64,000 nucleotides of DNA from the NCBI GenBank assembly GCA_041740995.1, contig JBGSKY010000332.1, forward strand, positions 1 to 64,000. The letters are read 5' to 3'. How positions within the stretch are numbered: the first letter of the stretch is position 1; each line of letters starts with the position of its first letter. The notes under the pieces were generated by a model, which had not been told where the DNA came from, did no database searches, and was given only the letters and a program-made list of their open reading frames with translations. The position numbers and the translations under genes were made by a program. Positions 17,413-24,742 of the stretch are shown here, one piece after another. The stretch is from JBGSKY01 sp041740995. GTDB taxonomy: Bacteria > Planctomycetota > Planctomycetia > Pirellulales > Pirellulaceae.

Positions 17413-17984
17413 TCCCAGAACTCATTCTCGCAAGCAGCTCTCCGCGTCGACGACAACTACTGTCCGAAGCGAATTATCGCTTCCGAGTCGTTCAACCCGA
17501 CGACGATGCCGAGTGCGGTATTTGTTCACGCGAAACCCCGCCGGAATTGGTTGTGCGATTGGCTTTCCAAAAGGCAGCCAATGTCATTGGTAAGATCGAC
17601 TCCGGCTTGGTCCTTGCCTGTGATACAGTCGCTGAATGCAACGCCGTAGTCCTTGGGAAACCCGAAAATCGAGAGCACGCCAAAGAGATGCTGCAACGAC
17701 TTTCCGGTCGCGAGCACAATGTTTACAGCGGGCTTTGCTTGTGGGACAAGTCCTCAAGCAAACGGATCGTTGACGTCGATGTTTCACGCTTGGTCATGGA
17801 AGAGCTTAGCAACGCGCAGCTCGAAGCCTATCTCGATACCGATCTTTGGGTTGGGAAGTCAGGCGCGTTCGGTTTTCAAGACGGACCGGCCTGGATCCGC
17901 TTGCTTTCGGGCACGGCAAGCAATGTAGTTGGTTTACCGATGGAGTTGTTACAGCGAAGACTCGAAGAATTCCATTTGGCTTAA
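17409..17984 (+). CDS. maf: Maf-family nucleoside triphosphate pyrophosphatase
   Basis: A 191-residue cytoplasmic enzyme. LILASSSPRRRQLL is the Maf N-terminal nucleotide-binding motif, ACDTVAECNAVVLGKPENREHA the central catalytic Asp and LGKP region, RLSGREHNVYSGL the next conserved block, and YLDTDLWVGKSGAFGFQD a variant of the usual DKAG-Y motif. Maf enzymes hydrolyse noncanonical or modified dTTP/UTP-type nucleotides to monophosphates and pyrophosphate, and are linked to arrest of septation. The motif VGKSGAFGFQD has G in place of the usual D before Lys. It is coupled to the DUF3467 gene by a 4-base overlap. Confidence 0.92.
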   Translation: MIPELILASSSPRRRQLLSEANYRFRVVQPDDDAECGICSRETPPELVVRLAFQKAANVIGKIDSGLVLACDTVAECNAVVLGKPENREHAKEMLQRLSGREHNVYSGLCLWDKSSSKRIVDVDVSRLVMEELSNAQLEAYLDTDLWVGKSGAFGFQDGPAWIRLLSGTASNVVGLPMELLQRRLEEFHLA

Positions 17985-18308
17985 AGCAATTCGAACTGGT
18001 TGTCCTCTTTGATCTGTAACGTCAAGCCTTTAACGATAAAGTCTGTCTGATCAACACGTTTTGGCGGCGGCACATTATTTCATCGATGCAACATTGGTTG
18101 CCGCCGGAAAAAACTCGGATCGGTCAAAAAGTGCTTGTCGTCTGTGGATGGATTGATAGCACTTCTAGCCAAATGCTGGCATGTCAAGCTTTTCCGATTG
18201 CGGTGAAGTTTTCGAGGCAGTGATGCCGATTAAAAACTGTCGATGCAATGGATTAGTGCTACGGCAAGCGGGCACTTTTGAGTAGAAAAAGTCATTCAAG
18301 TAAGAGCA
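17985..18308. other. Intergenic region (324 bases)
   Basis: It lies between maf and the DUF1573 gene and holds no ORF I can support. A perfect inverted repeat, CGGCGGCA (18065-18072) and TGCCGCCG (18099-18106), could form an 8-bp stem with a 26-base loop. It has no T tract on the forward strand, so it is not a simple terminator. The promoter of the DUF1573 gene should lie here. Confidence 0.5.
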
Positions 18309-19298
18309 ATGGATAAGCTAAGAACGATTTTAGTATTAGCCTTGGGTTTGGTGGCCAGCACCGCTTCGAGCGTTCAAGCGCAGGCCTGGGCAGCCAAGAT
18401 GTTCCCAGAGCTCACTCATGATTTCGGCACGGTTAGCAGGAATGCAAAGACGGAATATGTTTTCGTCGTTGAAAACATCTACGAAGAAGAATTGCACATC
18501 GCTAGCGTTCGAAGCAGTTGCGGATGTACAGCGGCCAAGATTCTCAAGAACAATCTCAAGACCTGGGAAAAGGGCGGCATTGTTGCCGAATTTAACACCC
18601 GCTCGTTCATCGGTCAAAAGAACGCCGCTTTAACAGTCGTCATCGATCGCCCGTACTACGCCGAAATACAATTGCTTGTCAGCGGAAAAATTAGGTCCGA
18701 TATCGTGACCGAGCCGGGGCAAATCGACTTTGGCCCGGTCGCTGAAGGGACCGATCGAATCCAGCTACTGAAGATCTCATACGCCGGTCGACCGAATTGG
18801 ACCATCAAGGACGTTCGCGGCGACAGCAAGTTCCTAGAAGTTCGCGTGCAAAAAAAAGAACAACGCGGGAATCAGACCAACTACGTTTTCGAAGTAAAGC
18901 TCCGCGGTGACGCACCAGCAGGACTTGTCCACGACGATCTAGTGTTTGTGACCGACGACACGATCAATGATCACTTTACCTTGCCTGTCGCCGCACGAAT
19001 CGCTTCGGCGTTGGAAATTGCTCCTGCGATTGTCGATCTTGGCCAATTGGAGACTGGAAACGCGACTCAGCAGCGGTTTGTCGTCAAGGGCAAAGAACCA
19101 TTCGAGATCCGGGATATCGTTGCAGACGACCAGCGGCTAAAATTCTCGCACCCCGGTGGCAAGAAACTCGTACATGTCGTAACAGTTGCCGTCGATGATG
19201 CTAACGAATCGGATATCCAGAGCGATGTTCGCGTGGTCAGCGATTTGGAATCAAAAGTCAGCGTTTCCTGCAAAGTAGTAGGTCAGTCTCGAAAATAA
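18309..19298 (+). CDS. Secreted DUF1573 protein
   Basis: A 329-residue protein with a clear signal peptide (residues 1-24, ending SSVQAQA). Residues about 35-125 form a DUF1573 domain: PELTHDFGTVSRNAKTEYVF, then VRSSCGCTAAKI with the hallmark SCGCT near residue 70. Two further Ig-like blocks follow (IDFGPVAEGTDR and VDLGQLETGNATQQRF), so the protein is three HYDIN/ASPM-like beta-sandwiches in a row. Such proteins are abundant in the planctomycete and bacteroidete periplasm; their function is not established. Confidence 0.87.
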   Translation: MDKLRTILVLALGLVASTASSVQAQAWAAKMFPELTHDFGTVSRNAKTEYVFVVENIYEEELHIASVRSSCGCTAAKILKNNLKTWEKGGIVAEFNTRSFIGQKNAALTVVIDRPYYAEIQLLVSGKIRSDIVTEPGQIDFGPVAEGTDRIQLLKISYAGRPNWTIKDVRGDSKFLEVRVQKKEQRGNQTNYVFEVKLRGDAPAGLVHDDLVFVTDDTINDHFTLPVAARIASALEIAPAIVDLGQLETGNATQQRFVVKGKEPFEIRDIVADDQRLKFSHPGGKKLVHVVTVAVDDANESDIQSDVRVVSDLESKVSVSCKVVGQSRK

Positions 19299-19361
19299 TT
19301 TGTAGCAAGAAGCATTCCCAAGGTGTCATTGCATCAAGCCCAAGGATCTTAGGGAGTATTC

Positions 19362-19634
19362 ATGACGCAAAATAAGCGCGATTGGCCTATGGGAATGTCG
19401 CTGGCAGAGAGCCAGTTGTTGAACCAAAACGATATGGGGCAACAGAGTCGAAAAAACGACACGAAAGCTAACAAGCGTCTCGAAGCAGCTAAATCCAAAG
19501 CAGCTGATTCTTCACAAGAGAGTCACACTGCCAAAGAAAGTCTGGGCTCCACTAAAACAAGCTCGCTCTGGTTGCAACCTCACCGAGTCAATCGTCGCGG
19601 AACTCCGCTGGGGACCGGAAACTCAACTGAGTAG
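19362..19634 (+). CDS. Small hydrophilic hypothetical protein
   Basis: A 90-residue, Lys/Ser/Gln-rich, probably disordered protein (MTQNKRDWPMGMSLAESQ...). The ATG has TTAGGGAG about 6 bases upstream, a fair ribosome site. There are no cysteines and no hydrophobic segment. It ends 8 bases before the converging zinc-ribbon protein gene. I do not recognise it. The ribosome site and fit between neighbours support a real gene, but composition alone could mislead. Confidence 0.45.
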   Translation: MTQNKRDWPMGMSLAESQLLNQNDMGQQSRKNDTKANKRLEAAKSKAADSSQESHTAKESLGSTKTSSLWLQPHRVNRRGTPLGTGNSTE

Positions 19635-19642
19635 GCCATAAG

Positions 19643-21118
19643 CTAAAGCGGGATGGCGAGAATCACTTCAAAAGTTGCCTCGTCGGCGTCTGACATCCGG
19701 CCAAAAAGCAGATATCGTGATGGTTTTCCGTCGACTGTTTGGCTCAAAATTTCGAGTTTTGCAGGCGCTTTAATTATCAATTGTCTGACGCGATCAGGCG
19801 TTCTTGCCGTTGCGAACAACTCGACGCGCTGATTAGCGACCAGTGCGTCAGAAGGCTGATCATCGGGAATAATTCGATCTAGCTCAATGATGTCCAGATA
19901 AGCCGAACCGCTGGGCAGCGGGCCATCTTCGACTCTCTTTGCCGACGCATTGACGACCGTTTTGAGAGCATTAGAGCCAGTAAGTTGCGTCAACGCGGCT
20001 TCCAAACGTTCCGTCGGGGCAATCATCAATGTAGAATCTTGCGAAACGCTAGAGAGTTGATCGGTGAACGCTTGCAGATCGAGGTACACCTTATCGAGGG
20101 CCGCTGGCTCGTCTGTTTCGATTAACGCAGCAATGCTCGCTTCTGCGGCCGTGCTTGCGAGTAACAACTCAGGCGGCACAGCTTGTCGGGGCTTATCAAG
20201 ACCGAAAATTGGTGCCGCTGGAGTCGATTCCATTCCCAGATCCGGTTCAGTCGAAGTCGGGATCGCGATTTCGTCGGGACTGGTCACACCCAGTTGACTG
20301 GGCAATGGAAGGTCGGAGGTGAGAATCGAGTCCGAATTGTTCGGCTTGGCAGTAGATTGAACAACTTCCGATGAATCTTCCGGAACATAAGCGTTCAATC
20401 GCTCATTCGCAGGCGACTGACCGATGTCAGGCAAATCGGACTGGGTTCTTACGCGATCGGTTTTATTTGCCAGAGATCGACCCATGTTCGATGATCCGCC
20501 TTGCAGATTGACTGGAACTATCCAAGGCGCATATTCCGCAACGATCGGACCCCATTTAAACGGATCTTTTCCCAGCCCGAACCAAATAATCAAGGTCGCA
20601 ATCGGAATCGATGCAAAACCGCCGAGGATAACTTGCAGGAAACCAAATAACGGAGATTTGGTGCGACGCTTCTTGGCGTTTATGGGCTGGACATCAAAGT
20701 CGAAACGTTGCACAGGTCGTTCTAGCGCGACTGGTTGTAATTGAAGTTCGTCTGCTTCCTCCGAAGACTCACCGATCGCTGGGTCATTCTCGAAATCACT
20801 GTTTCCAGAAGGAGCAAATTCGCCTGATTCGTCTGCAATAACGTTTTCATCAGCATAGTCTTCAATTTCAATCGCTTCGCCAACAAATTCGGCGTCGTCT
20901 AGAAACTCAAGCTCGCTCGTAAAGCCAGCGGACTTGGCTGCCAATGTCGGATCTGATTGGAGGCAGAAAAAAGGCAGCTCTGGCAAAAATTCGCCAGATC
21001 GTGCTCCGCTGTATGACCAAACACTCTGGCATGCAGGGCACCTCAGCGAGACGTTTGATGTCTCCAAGTTTGTTGGAATTAGGCCAGGTTCGAAGCAATT
21101 TTTGCAGTATATGATCAT
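19643..21118 (-). CDS. Zinc-ribbon single-pass membrane protein
   Basis: A 491-residue protein read from the ATG at 21118 (MIIYCKNC...); a TTG ten codons upstream is possible. The N-terminal zinc ribbon has CxxC (YCKNC) and CPAC pairs about 27 residues apart, like MJ0042-type ribbons. An acidic low-complexity region follows, then a single membrane helix at about 160-180 (FLQVILGGFASIPIATLIIWFGL). The C-terminal part is long and likely extracytoplasmic: disordered, Ser/Pro-rich, then about 100 ordered residues. The layout, a cytoplasmic ribbon with an exported tail, is common in planctomycetes. The function is unknown. Confidence 0.75.
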   Translation of the reverse strand: MIIYCKNCFEPGLIPTNLETSNVSLRCPACQSVWSYSGARSGEFLPELPFFCLQSDPTLAAKSAGFTSELEFLDDAEFVGEAIEIEDYADENVIADESGEFAPSGNSDFENDPAIGESSEEADELQLQPVALERPVQRFDFDVQPINAKKRRTKSPLFGFLQVILGGFASIPIATLIIWFGLGKDPFKWGPIVAEYAPWIVPVNLQGGSSNMGRSLANKTDRVRTQSDLPDIGQSPANERLNAYVPEDSSEVVQSTAKPNNSDSILTSDLPLPSQLGVTSPDEIAIPTSTEPDLGMESTPAAPIFGLDKPRQAVPPELLLASTAAEASIAALIETDEPAALDKVYLDLQAFTDQLSSVSQDSTLMIAPTERLEAALTQLTGSNALKTVVNASAKRVEDGPLPSGSAYLDIIELDRIIPDDQPSDALVANQRVELFATARTPDRVRQLIIKAPAKLEILSQTVDGKPSRYLLFGRMSDADEATFEVILAIPL

Positions 21119-21468
21119 TGTTTTGGCGTTTGAGAGGAGCAACAGCAATACGAAGATAGCTTGTGAAAAGCCGCTTTACAGCAGGAAAACACTCGCTGGC
21201 CCCAAATTTTGGAGAGATCCGAATTGCGTTAGAGCCGCTTTGGCGCCCAGTTTTGAACGGCACAAAAGCGAGACGAAGCCGAAAGTATTGATATAGCAGG
21301 CGTTCGGAATAGGCAAAAGTAATCAAAAAAGCTGAATTTTCGGGCTTTTTGGTGACTTTTGGGCGTGGGACTAGTTGCGTGAAACGCTTTCTATTCGTTT
21401 AATCGTGCAACAGTCGTCCCCAAGGACAAAAGCTCTCCATTGCCCCATAATTACGAGGTTTTAGATAT
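21119..21468. other. Divergent intergenic region before HU (350 bases)
   Basis: It lies between the reverse zinc-ribbon gene and the forward HU gene. TTGCGT (21375-21380), a 17-base spacer and TTTAAT (21398-21403) make a plausible housekeeping promoter for HU. No ORF or RNA gene is supported in the rest. Confidence 0.5.
21375..21403 (+). promoter_or_regulatory. Candidate sigma-70-type promoter for HU
   Basis: TTGCGT at 21375-21380 and TTTAAT at 21398-21403 are separated by 17 bases. Each has two mismatches to consensus. It ends 65 bases before the HU start codon. Confidence 0.35.
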
Positions 21469-21795
21469 ATGGCCAAAGCAGCCCCCGCAAAAGACAAGCC
21501 ACTGACAAAGATGCAGCTATTCGCGAATCTTTCGGAAAAGACGGGGCTTACCAAAAAGCAAATCGGCGACGTTTTTGATGCAATCAAAGAAGAAATCGCA
21601 GATTCGATCGGTGCAAAAGGTGCCGGTACTTTTACCATTCCTGATATCTGCAAAATCGTCCGAGTCGCTAAAAAGGCCCTGCCGAAGCGTAAAGTTCGCA
21701 ACCCGCAGACCGGCGAAGAGCAATGGGCCGATCCCAAGCCAGCTTCCACGACCGTCAAGTGCCGTCCGCTGAAGAAGCTTAAAGACATGGCCTAG
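21469..21795 (+). CDS. HU-family DNA-binding protein
   Basis: A 108-residue basic protein. LTKMQLFANLSEKTGLTKKQIGDVFDAIKEEI is the HU/IHF N-terminal helical dimerisation region and GAGTFTIPDICKIVRVAKK the start of the beta-arm. The arm reads RKVRNPQTGEEQWADPKPASTTVKCRPLKKLKD, holding the RNPxTG motif whose Pro intercalates DNA. An Ala/Lys-rich leader of about 12 residues precedes the core, as in planctomycete HU variants. It is expected to be abundant and to compact the nucleoid. It has its own promoter region and a hairpin-rich 3' end. Confidence 0.93.
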   Translation: MAKAAPAKDKPLTKMQLFANLSEKTGLTKKQIGDVFDAIKEEIADSIGAKGAGTFTIPDICKIVRVAKKALPKRKVRNPQTGEEQWADPKPASTTVKCRPLKKLKDMA

Positions 21796-21813
21796 TTCTC
21801 GACGATCTGCGTT

Positions 21814-21848
21814 GAAAGGCATTTTTGGCTCAACCTGCTGAGCCTTTC
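21814..21848 (+). terminator. Nested hairpins downstream of HU
   Basis: GAAAGGC (21814-21820) can pair with GCCTTTC (21842-21848). Inside this, GGCTCA (21827-21832) can pair with TGAGCC (21839-21844). The two stems share bases and cannot both form fully. The T tract is only three bases. A further perfect stem, CCGGAC/GTCCGG, lies at 21897-21910. The region between the converging HU and HAD genes probably ends transcription of both. Confidence 0.4.
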
Positions 21849-21965
21849 AATCCAATCTCGGAACCTTAAATTCCATTGCCAGGGGTGATGAGACCCCCGG
21901 ACCTGTCCGGTGGTCGGAGGCACATTTTACTTCCGACTGCCTATCTCTTTCTGCTCGAGTGATCG

Positions 21966-22634
21966 TCAAGAGATCCAACGAATAAATCTTGGGTCTGTCA
22001 GCGAATCGATAACGGCTGACGCCGCCGAGAAATCCGAGCCGCGGGTGTGGTCATTCGGAACGGCAACGGTCACAGCTTTGGCAGTACTCCCCGCTGTGAC
22101 TCCGATCACAGAATCCTCCAGAACTAACATCCGTTCGACGGCGACATTCATCCGCAACGCGGCTTCCAAATAAATGTCAGGGTGCGGTTTGCCTTGCAGA
22201 ACATGTTCGGCCGTAATTATAAAATCGAATCGTTGGTGCAGTCGAACAATTGCCAATGCTCGCTCCGCAAAACTGGCCCGTGAACTGGTCGCAATACACC
22301 GCGGCAATTTCAAGACATCTAGCCGGTCAAGCAGACTTACAACACCTGGCATCGCTTGCAGTTTATCTTCGAGTAGACCCTCAAAAATCCCGTCGCATTC
22401 GTTCTGCAATTCAAGCGGAGAGTCAGTAAGCTGCTTACGATCGATAAGCACATGGAATGCTTGTGGAGCTGGCAGCCCCATCATCGCCGCCCGCGTTTGC
22501 AGGTCGTAATCCATGCCGCGGCGTGCCATCAGCTCAGTACAGACCTCCAAATACAAGTCTTCGCTGTTTAGCGTCGTACCATCCAGATCAAAGGCGACGG
22601 CATCAATGTCGGCGAAGTCGAATCTTTCAAGCAT
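21966..22634 (-). CDS. HAD-superfamily phosphatase, beta-phosphoglucomutase-like
   Basis: A 222-residue cytoplasmic enzyme. Motif I is FDLDGT (Asp16 and Asp18), the alpha-helical cap occupies about 25-90, motif II is IATSS, the motif III Lys is in GKPHPDIY, and motif IV is LVLEDSVIGVTAG. This is the PGMB/CbbY-like subclass acting on small phosphorylated metabolites. It is the last gene of the 35.8-22.0 kb reverse run, starting 7 bases after the secreted unknown protein. Its link to that system may be only positional. Confidence 0.9.
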   Translation of the reverse strand: MLERFDFADIDAVAFDLDGTTLNSEDLYLEVCTELMARRGMDYDLQTRAAMMGLPAPQAFHVLIDRKQLTDSPLELQNECDGIFEGLLEDKLQAMPGVVSLLDRLDVLKLPRCIATSSRASFAERALAIVRLHQRFDFIITAEHVLQGKPHPDIYLEAALRMNVAVERMLVLEDSVIGVTAGSTAKAVTVAVPNDHTRGSDFSAASAVIDSLTDPRFIRWIS

Positions 22635-22641
22635 TGCGTCA

Positions 22642-24720
22642 CTAGGAATTTCCTGAAGCGCCCGCAGCGTTCTCTATACCACGAAGTTGAACTTCCAATT
22701 CGCGGACGATCGTGTCTTGCAGATGCTGCTGCATTTGCTTGCGTGTGTCGTCAAACATTTTGTCAATTCGACGTTGCGTGCCGACCGAGATCTGGCCTGC
22801 CGAACTGGTCAAGATACGTCGCTGGATCGAATTTAGATCTTCGGAGAAAGATTCGTAGTCTTTGACTGACTGCAGCTCGATAAAAAGCCTTTTGGCTTCT
22901 TCATAATCCTTACTGGAGATTGCTAGCTCGATTTTACGTTTCAAAATTTGGCGTCGCGCGACGATATCCAGAATCTCACTCCCCAATCCCTTGATGAAAG
23001 CTTCTGCTTCTAATCGTTTACTATCGTCAGGTAAATCGGCGACTTGCAATTCGTCCAGACCGGTAACAACTGGCAGCCGTGCCAGTAAGATATTTCCATT
23101 TTTGATGTAGTAAAAATACAGTGGTGCGTTGGCTTTGATTTCACCCATTGGAACCTTCGGCGGTTCCGGTGGGGTTTCGACTTTTTTCGCATCACCTTCT
23201 GATTTTTCAGCCGTTGGCTCGGCATCTTTGGCTGCTGTTTCGTCTGATGCCACATTATCGCTTGACGGTTTTTCCGAACTGGCGGCAGGCGATGATTGAG
23301 ATGTCTCAGTTTTGTTAGCAACTGCGTTCGATTTGGTTGCCTCGTCTTTCGCTTTCTTTTCATCGACAGGCAATTCGTACTTTACAGTCGGAAGCGATTT
23401 ATAGTCGATCGAAATGATTCCGCGCCAATCCGAACGCCCAATCAATTCCAAATCCTCAGTGCCAGGAGTGCGGCGATAAACACCGCTCCCCGGGACGATT
23501 TTTCCAAGCGGACCGGCAATTTTCAGTTTCAAATCGGTCGATTCCAAAGTCGGTTTGACCAGCGTCGCTAGCTTGTAAAGCCGACGGTTGGGGCGACCTT
23601 GCAAGGCGCCACGAATACCGCTGAAAATAGCGCAGTCAAACTTTGCGTCTTTACCCTCGGTTGCGACTAAGAATGTCCAAGGTACAACCTGGATCAGACT
23701 CGGCTCGCCGCTTCGATCATCGCGCCGGATGGTGGGCCGAAGTACGTCACCCGAACCGATGAAACATGGGTGGTTGGGCGACTCACCAATCAGCCCCCCT
23801 GCCCTGACCCGAACAACCGCGGTGCTGGCCGTCGCCGTCTCCAATCGCGCGTACGGGATGATCGCTTGGCTGCACATACTAGCCACTCGATCATTGATCA
23901 GCGCGTCGTAAATCGCCGTTTCAGTGTGCATCAGGCCGACCGTTCGAAACAGACAATCGATTTCACGCAATTGTATCGATGTCCCAAAGTCGGCTCGATT
24001 GAGCACGATGGCAAAAATCTTGTCATAACGATTTAGAATCGATTGCATGTGCCACGGATAGATTGCCGGAAGCACGCGAATCTCTTTGCTGTTACGTTTT
24101 GCCATCGCACGCGACACGATGGCGATCGGTATCTCGGCATTGGCTAGAGAGACAGCCACCGGATCAAGCCCCTCTGCGTCTGCAGTTAGGCCGCTGGATG
24201 GTTTTAGCCGGTCGGCAATTGTAGTGAATCCGGCGACTTCGGAATTGGCTCGCAGCGAGTTCTGGAAGCTTTCGATGTTCGTTGCATTGCAAAGGACATC
24301 GCCCAGCTTTTCAATCGCTGATTCAATAGTGCGAGCCTCTTTACCTTCAGGGTGTTTTCGCGACGTCGCGATAACTAGTTCGCGGCCTAACAAAGTCTCC
24401 AATCGAAGGTCTTCGAGCGAATATAATAGATCGCCGACGAAAGCGTCTGGCGTAAGTCCAGCAGTGACGGTCGCGGCCGATCCAAAGCTTCGATCGACCG
24501 CCGCGCTGATCTGAGAAACCAGACTTGACTGCTTCGCTTCGTCCCAACCAAACGCTGGATCAATACTAACCCAGCAATGAACCCGGTAAGGATTGAATTC
24601 CCAGGGCGTATCATCATCGGCAAATACTGCTGACGAACTGAATGCAAGCAGCAAAAGCCACACCGGCATAAAGCAGGCAAGACGATGGTTCAGCAATAAT
24701 TTCTGTGTAACGAAGTTCAT
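22642..24720 (-). CDS. Secreted protein of unknown function
   Basis: A 692-residue protein with a signal peptide (about 1-35, ending FSSSAVFADDD). Residues 40-460 are a mixed alpha/beta region I do not recognise; it includes DAFVGDLLYSLEDLRLETLLGRELVIA and RVRAGGLIGES. Residues about 465-515 are a low-complexity Lys/Glu/Ser/Pro linker. A final part (about 525-692) has predicted coiled coil, RQILKRKIELAISSKDYEEAKRLFIEL. It follows the solute-binding protein gene by 22 bases and precedes the HAD gene by 7, so it belongs to the ExbBD-centred run. A periplasmic partner role is inferred. Confidence 0.75.
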   Translation of the reverse strand: MNFVTQKLLLNHRLACFMPVWLLLLAFSSSAVFADDDTPWEFNPYRVHCWVSIDPAFGWDEAKQSSLVSQISAAVDRSFGSAATVTAGLTPDAFVGDLLYSLEDLRLETLLGRELVIATSRKHPEGKEARTIESAIEKLGDVLCNATNIESFQNSLRANSEVAGFTTIADRLKPSSGLTADAEGLDPVAVSLANAEIPIAIVSRAMAKRNSKEIRVLPAIYPWHMQSILNRYDKIFAIVLNRADFGTSIQLREIDCLFRTVGLMHTETAIYDALINDRVASMCSQAIIPYARLETATASTAVVRVRAGGLIGESPNHPCFIGSGDVLRPTIRRDDRSGEPSLIQVVPWTFLVATEGKDAKFDCAIFSGIRGALQGRPNRRLYKLATLVKPTLESTDLKLKIAGPLGKIVPGSGVYRRTPGTEDLELIGRSDWRGIISIDYKSLPTVKYELPVDEKKAKDEATKSNAVANKTETSQSSPAASSEKPSSDNVASDETAAKDAEPTAEKSEGDAKKVETPPEPPKVPMGEIKANAPLYFYYIKNGNILLARLPVVTGLDELQVADLPDDSKRLEAEAFIKGLGSEILDIVARRQILKRKIELAISSKDYEEAKRLFIELQSVKDYESFSEDLNSIQRRILTSSAGQISVGTQRRIDKMFDDTRKQMQQHLQDTIVRELEVQLRGIENAAGASGNS

Positions 24721-24742
24721 TGAGATATTTCAGGACAATTTC

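Noticed and set aside
18065..18106. Inverted repeat CGGCGGCA/TGCCGCCG as a terminator
   Set aside because: The 26-base loop and missing T tract on the maf strand make intrinsic termination unlikely.
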